NCBI GenBank assembly: GCA_002104945.1
Contig: MCFH01000043.1
Span: forward strand, 186,001-250,000
DNA: 64,000 bases
Direction: 5' to 3'
Origin: Piromyces finnis
Lineage: Eukaryota > Neocallimastigomycota > Neocallimastigomycetes > Neocallimastigales > Neocallimastigaceae
Position 1 is the first letter of the stretch, and every line of letters begins with the position of its first letter. The translations under genes were made by a program, and so were the position numbers. Below are positions 14,101 to 20,100 of this stretch, piece by piece. A model generated the notes under the pieces. That model had not been told where the DNA came from and did no database searches. It saw only the letters and a program-made list of their open reading frames with translations.

Positions 14101-17100
14101 CCAAAGGAAGAAATTATTGAACAACAACCAATAACTGAAGTTGTTGAAGAAGTTGAAGAAGTTGTTGAAGAACAACCAATTGAACAACCAATTGAACAAC
14201 CAGTAGAAGAAGTTTCTTCTGAACCAAAGGAAGAAATTATTGAACAACCAATAACTGAAGTTGTTGAAGAAGTTGAAGAAGTTGTTGAAGAACAACCAAT
14301 TGAACAACCAATTGAACAATTAGTAGAAGTTTCTTCTGAACCAAAAGAAGAAATTATTGAACAAAAACCAATAACTGAAGTTGTTGAAGAAGTTGTAGAA
14401 GTTGTTGAAGAACCTAAAGAAGTTGTTGAAACTGAAATAAGAGAAGAAATTATTGAAATTCCTTCTACAGAACCAGTAAAGAAAAGATATATTAAGAAAA
14501 TTATTAGATACATAACTAGAAAGAATCCAATTACTGGAGAAGAAGTTGTTGAAGAAATTGTTGAAGAACAACCAATTGAACAACCAGTAGAAGTTTCTTC
14601 TGAACCAAGGGAAGAAATTATTGAACAAAAACCAATAACTGAAGTTGTTGAAGAAGTTGAAGAAGTTGTTGAAGAAAAACCAATTGAACAACCAATTGAA
14701 CAATTAGTAGAAGTTTCTTCTGAACCAAAGGAAGAAATTATTGAACAAAAACCAATAACTGAAGTTGTTGAAGAAGTTGAAGAAGTTGTTGAAGAACAAC
14801 CAATTGAACAACCAATTGAACAACCAGTAGAAGAAGTTTCTTCTGAACCAAAGGAAGAAATTATTGAACAAAAACCAATAACTGAAGTTGTTGAAGAAGT
14901 TGTTGAAGAACAACCAATTGAACAACCAGTGGAAGTTTCTTCTGAACCAAAGGAAGAAATTATTGAACAACCAATAACTGAAGTTATTGAAGAAGTTGTA
15001 GAAGTTGTTGAAAAACCTAAAGAAGTTGTTGAAACTGAAATAAGAGAAGAAATTATTGAAATTCCTTCTACAGAACCAGTAAAGAAAAGATATATTAAGA
15101 AAATAATTAGATACATAACTAGAAAGAATCCAATTACTGGAGAAGAAGTTGTTGAAGAAGTTGTTGAAGAACAACCAATTGAACAACCATTAGAAGAAGT
15201 TTCTTCTGAAACAAAGGAAGAAATTATTGAACAACCAATAACTGAAGTTGTTGAAGAAGTTGAAGTTGTTGAAGAAGTTGTTGAAAAACAACCAATTGAA
15301 CAACCATTAGAAGAAGTTTCCTCTGAACCAAAGGAAGAAGTTATTGAACAACAACCAATAACTGAAGTTGTTGAAGAAGTTGAAGAAGTTGTTGAAGAAC
15401 AACCAATTAAACAACCAATTGAACAACCAGTGGAAGTTTCTTCTGAACCGAAGGAAGAAATTATTGAACAATCAATAACTGAAGTTGTTGAAGAAGTTGT
15501 AGAAGTTGTTGAAGAACCTAAAGAAGTTGTTGAAACTGAAATAAGAGAAGAAATTATTGAAATTCCTTCTACAGAACCAGTAAAGAAAAGATATATTAAG
15601 AAAATTATTAGATACATAACTAGAAAGAATCCAATTACTGGAGAAGAAGTTGTTGAAGAAATTGTTGAAGAACAACCAATTGAACAACCAGTAGAAGTTT
15701 CTTCTGAACCAAGGGAAGAAATTATTGAACAACAACCAATAACTGAAGTTGTTGAAGAAGTTGAAGAAGTTGTTGAAGAAAAACCAATTGAACAACCAAT
15801 TGAACAATTAGTAGAAGTTTCTTCTGAACCAAAGGAAGAAATTATTGAACAACCAATAACTGAAGTTGTTGAAGAAGTTGAAGAAGTTGTTGAAGAAAAA
15901 CCAATTGAACAACCAATTGAACAACCAGTAGAAGTTTCTTCTGAACCAAAGGAAGAAATTATTGAACAACCAATAACTGAAGTTGTTGAAGAAGTTGTAG
16001 AAGTTGTTGAAGAACCTAAAGAAGTTGTTGAAACTGAAATAAGAGAAGAAATTATTGAAATTCCTTCTAAAGAACCAGTAAAGAAAAGATATATTAAGAA
16101 AATTATTAGATACATAACTAGAAAGAATCCAATTACTGGAGAAGAAGTTGTTGAAGAAGTTGTTGAAGAACAATCAATTGAACAACCATTAGAAGAAGTT
16201 TCCTCTGAACCAAAGGAAGAAGTTATTGAACAACAACCAATAACTGAAGTTGTTGAAGAAGTTGAAGAAGTTGTTGAAGAAAAACCAATTGAACAACCAA
16301 TTGAACAACCAGTAGAAGAAGTTTCTTCTGAACCAAGGGAAGAAATTATTGAACAACCAATAACTGAAGTTGTTGAAGAAGTTGTAGAAGTTGTTGAAGA
16401 ACCTAAAGAAGTTGTTGAAACTGAAATAAGAGAAGAAATTATTGAAATTCCTTCTACAGAACCAGTAAAGAAAAGATATATTAAGAAAATTATTAGATAC
16501 ATAACTAGAAAGAATCCAATTACTGGAGAAGAAGTTGTTGAAGAAATTGTTGAAGAACAATCAATTGAACAACCAGTAGAAGTTTCTTCTGAACCAAAGG
16601 AAGAAATTATTGAACAACAACCAATAACTGAAGTTGTTGAAGAAGTTGTTGAAGAACAACCAATTGAACAACCAGTGGAAGTTTCTTCTGAACCGAAGGA
16701 AGAAATTATTGAACAACAAACAATAACTGAAGTTATTGAAGAAGTTGAAGAAGTTGTTGAAGAACAACCAATTGAAAAACCAATTGAACAACCAGTAGAA
16801 GTTTCTTCTGAACCAAAGGAAGAAATTATTGAACAACCAATAACTGAAGTTGTTGAAGAAGTTGAAGAAGTTGTTGAAGAACAACCAATTGAACAACCAA
16901 TTGAACAATTAGTAGAAGTTTCTTCTGAACCAAAAGAAGAAATTATTGAACAAAAACCAATAACTGAAGTTGTTGAAGAAGTTGTAGAAGTTGTTGAAGA
17001 ACCTAAAGAAGTTGTTGAAACTGAAATAAGAGAAGAAATTATTGAAATTCCTTCTACAGAACCAGTAAAGAAAAGATATATTAAGAAAATTATTAGATAC

Positions 17101-20100
17101 ATAACTAGAAAGAATCCAATTACTGGAGAAGAAGTTGTTGAAGAAGTTGTTGAAGAACAACCAATTGAACAACCATTAGAAGAAGTTTCCTCTGAACCAA
17201 AGGAAGAAATTATTGAACAACAACCAATAACTGAAGTTGTTGAAGAAGTTGAAGAAGTTGTTGAAGAACAACCAATTGAACAACCAATTGAACAACCAGT
17301 AGAAGAAGTTTCTTCTGAACCAAAGGAAGAAATTATTGAACAACCAATAACTGAAGTTGTTGAAGAAGTTGAAGAAGTTGTTGAAGAACAACCAATTGAA
17401 CAACCAATTGAACAATTAGTAGAAGTTTCTTCTGAACCAAAAGAAGAAATTATTGAACAAAAACCAATAACTGAAGTTGTTGAAGAAGTTGTAGAAGTTG
17501 TTGAAGAACCTAAAGAAGTTGTTGAAACTGAAATAAGAGAAGAAATTATTGAAATTCCTTCTACAGAACCAGTAAAGAAAAGATATATTAAGAAAATTAT
17601 TAGATACATAACTAGAAAGAATCCAATTACTGGAGAAGAAGTTGTTGAAGAAGTTGTTGAAGAACAACCAATTGAACAACCATTAGAAGAAGTTTCTTCT
17701 GAACCAAAGGAAGAAGTTATTGAACAACAACCAATAACTGAAGTTGTTGAAGAAGTTGAAGAAGTTGTTGAAGAAAAACCAATTGAACAACCAATTGAAC
17801 AACCAGTAGAAGAAGTTTCTTCTGAACCAAGGGAAGAAATTATTGAACAACCAATAACTGAAGTTGTTGAAGAAGTTGAAGAAGTTGTTGAAGAACAACC
17901 AATTGAACAACCAATTGAACAATTAGTAGAAGTTTCTTCTGAACCAAAAGAAGAAATTATTGAACAAAAACCAATAACTGAAGTTGTTGAAGAAGTTGTA
18001 GAAGTTGTTGAAGAACCTAAAGAAGTTGTTGAAACTGAAATAAGAGAAGAAATTATTGAAATTCCTTCTACAGAACCAGTAAAGAAAAGATATATTAAGA
18101 AAATTATTAGATACATAACTAGAAAGAATCCAATTACTGGAGAAGAAGTTGTTGAAGAAATTGTTGAAGAACAACCAATTGAACAACCAGTAGAAGTTTC
18201 TTCTGAAACAAAGGAAGAAATTATTGAACAACCAATAACTGAAGTTGTTGAAGAAGTTGAAGAAGTTGTTGAAGAAAAACCAATTGAACAACCAATTGAA
18301 CAACCAGTAGAAGTTTCTTCTGAAACAAAGGAAGAAATTATTGAACAACCAATAACTGAAGTTGTTGAAGAAGTTGAAGAAGTTGTTGAAGAAAAACCAA
18401 TTGAACAACCAATTGAACAACCAGTAGAAGTTTCTTCTGAACCAAAGGAAGAAATTATTGAACAACCAATAACTGAAGTTGTTGAAGAAGTTGTTAAAGA
18501 AACTAAAGAAGTTGTTGAAACTGAAATAATAGAAGAAATTATTGAAATTCCTTCTACTGAGCCATTAAAGAAAAGATATATTAAAAGAATAATAAAATGT
18601 ATTAAAAGAAATAATCCAAACAATGGAAAAGAAGAAGTTGTTAATGAAATTATATCAGAAGAACCAACACCAGAAGAGAAAGAAATAATTGTAGAAGTTC
18701 CTTCTGATGAAAAAGATAAAAAGAAATTTGTAAAAAGAATAATAAGAATTATAAAAAGAAAGAATGAAGACTCTAATATGGAGGAAATTGTAGAAGATAT
18801 AATATCTGAAGAACCAGTGAAAGAAGAAAGAGAAATAACCGTTGAAATTCCTACAGGTAAAAAGGGTAAAACAAAATTTGTTAAGAGAGTAGTTAAATAT
18901 ATTACAAGAAAGAATCCATTTAATGGAAAGGAAGAAGTTATTGAAGAAATTGTTTCAGAAGAGCCTGTTGAAGATTCTAGCAAAAAATCAATATTTAAAA
19001 TAATAACTGATAAAATAAAGAATGTTTTAAATAATAATAATGAAGAAGAAATAATTTGTATGCCAAGAGATGAAAATATTGAAAATACTGAAAAGGAAGA
19101 AACAGAAGAAGAGATAGAAGATGGTGATATTAATGATAGTAAGGTTTTATACAGAGTTTATAGTAAAAACAGAAGAAACAAGATTAGAAATAGAAAAAGA
19201 AATAAATCATTTGAAACATCTTCAAAAACAGCGAATATTCCAAATGAATTTACTGAAAATAAGGAAGATCAAAGCGAAACTTATGTTAATAAAAAAATTG
19301 ATGAATGTAATAGTAGAATATTGAATAATTCAATTATAGAAGAAGCTACTGATGAGCAATTAATGATGTCAGAAACAATAATAGATGATGATTTAATTAA
19401 CGAGGTGCCATTAGAAAATAAAAATAAGCTTATTGATCATAATAACAATGAAATAATAATATTATCGCAATCAACAAGTGGAAAAAAGAGAAGAAATAGT
19501 AAAAAGTCAAAATCGAAGAAAAGTTCAAATAAGAAAAAAATATTAACAAAAAATAATGAGTTAAGTGAAGAATATAATTCAGACAATATTAAAGATAGTG
19601 GTAATGGTACAGATTTAAGTGAAGTAAAAAATAAAAATATTAGTAGTGAAATTCAAACTGATAAGCTTATTGAATATGATAAATTCAGTTTTATTAAATA
19701 TATTATTAGTCTAATATTTTATTTAATTGGTCTTTTTAATATATTTCAAAAATCCCAAAAAAATAATAAAATAAATAATACCACAGAAGATGTGAAAAGT
19801 AAAGAAATTAAAATAAATGAAAAGTCAAATTTTAAATTAACTAAAGATGAAAAGCCAAATTTTCGGTTAAGAAAAACAAATAATCTATCACGACAGTCAA
19901 AGAAAAATGAAAATGATGACGTTAATGTTATGAAAATTACCAATAATAAAGATATTAATTTAACTGATAAAGAAAAAATAAATATTGTCGAAGATAAAAT
20001 CAACAATAAGAGTTTTAATGATAAAAAAACAATACTTAGAATATTACTTTTGCCATTTTTAATATATATTATTGGAAAAAGTCTTATGTTATTACCAGAT

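Larger units (their letters stand above)
5464..18494 (+). repeat. Main homogenised coding repeat array of the giant gene
   Basis: About 13 kb of in-frame units of roughly 24-39 residues follow the pattern EQPIEQPVEVSSEPKEEIIE then QPITEVVEEVEEVVEE. Eighteen copies of a basic module containing KKRYIKKIIRYITRKNPITG are interspersed. Their ATTACTGG landmarks fall at 6979, 7720, 8218, 8818, 9181, 10129, 10840, 11551, 13072, 14023, 14530, 15133, 15634, 16132, 16519, 17119, 17626 and 18133. All spacings are multiples of 3. Codon choice is almost invariant (GAA, GTT, CCA, CAA, ATT). Linked synonymous markers (GTG with CCG in the same unit) recur in distant units, which points to recent unequal exchange or gene conversion. 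Confidence 0.9.

Noticed and set aside
6348-18983. 4211-codon minus-strand frame and its many smaller relatives over 1-19 kb
   Set aside because: They mirror the plus-strand repeat in other registers, carry no recognisable domain, and stop at the edges of the array. The plus frame alone extends into unique sequence and a membrane domain.
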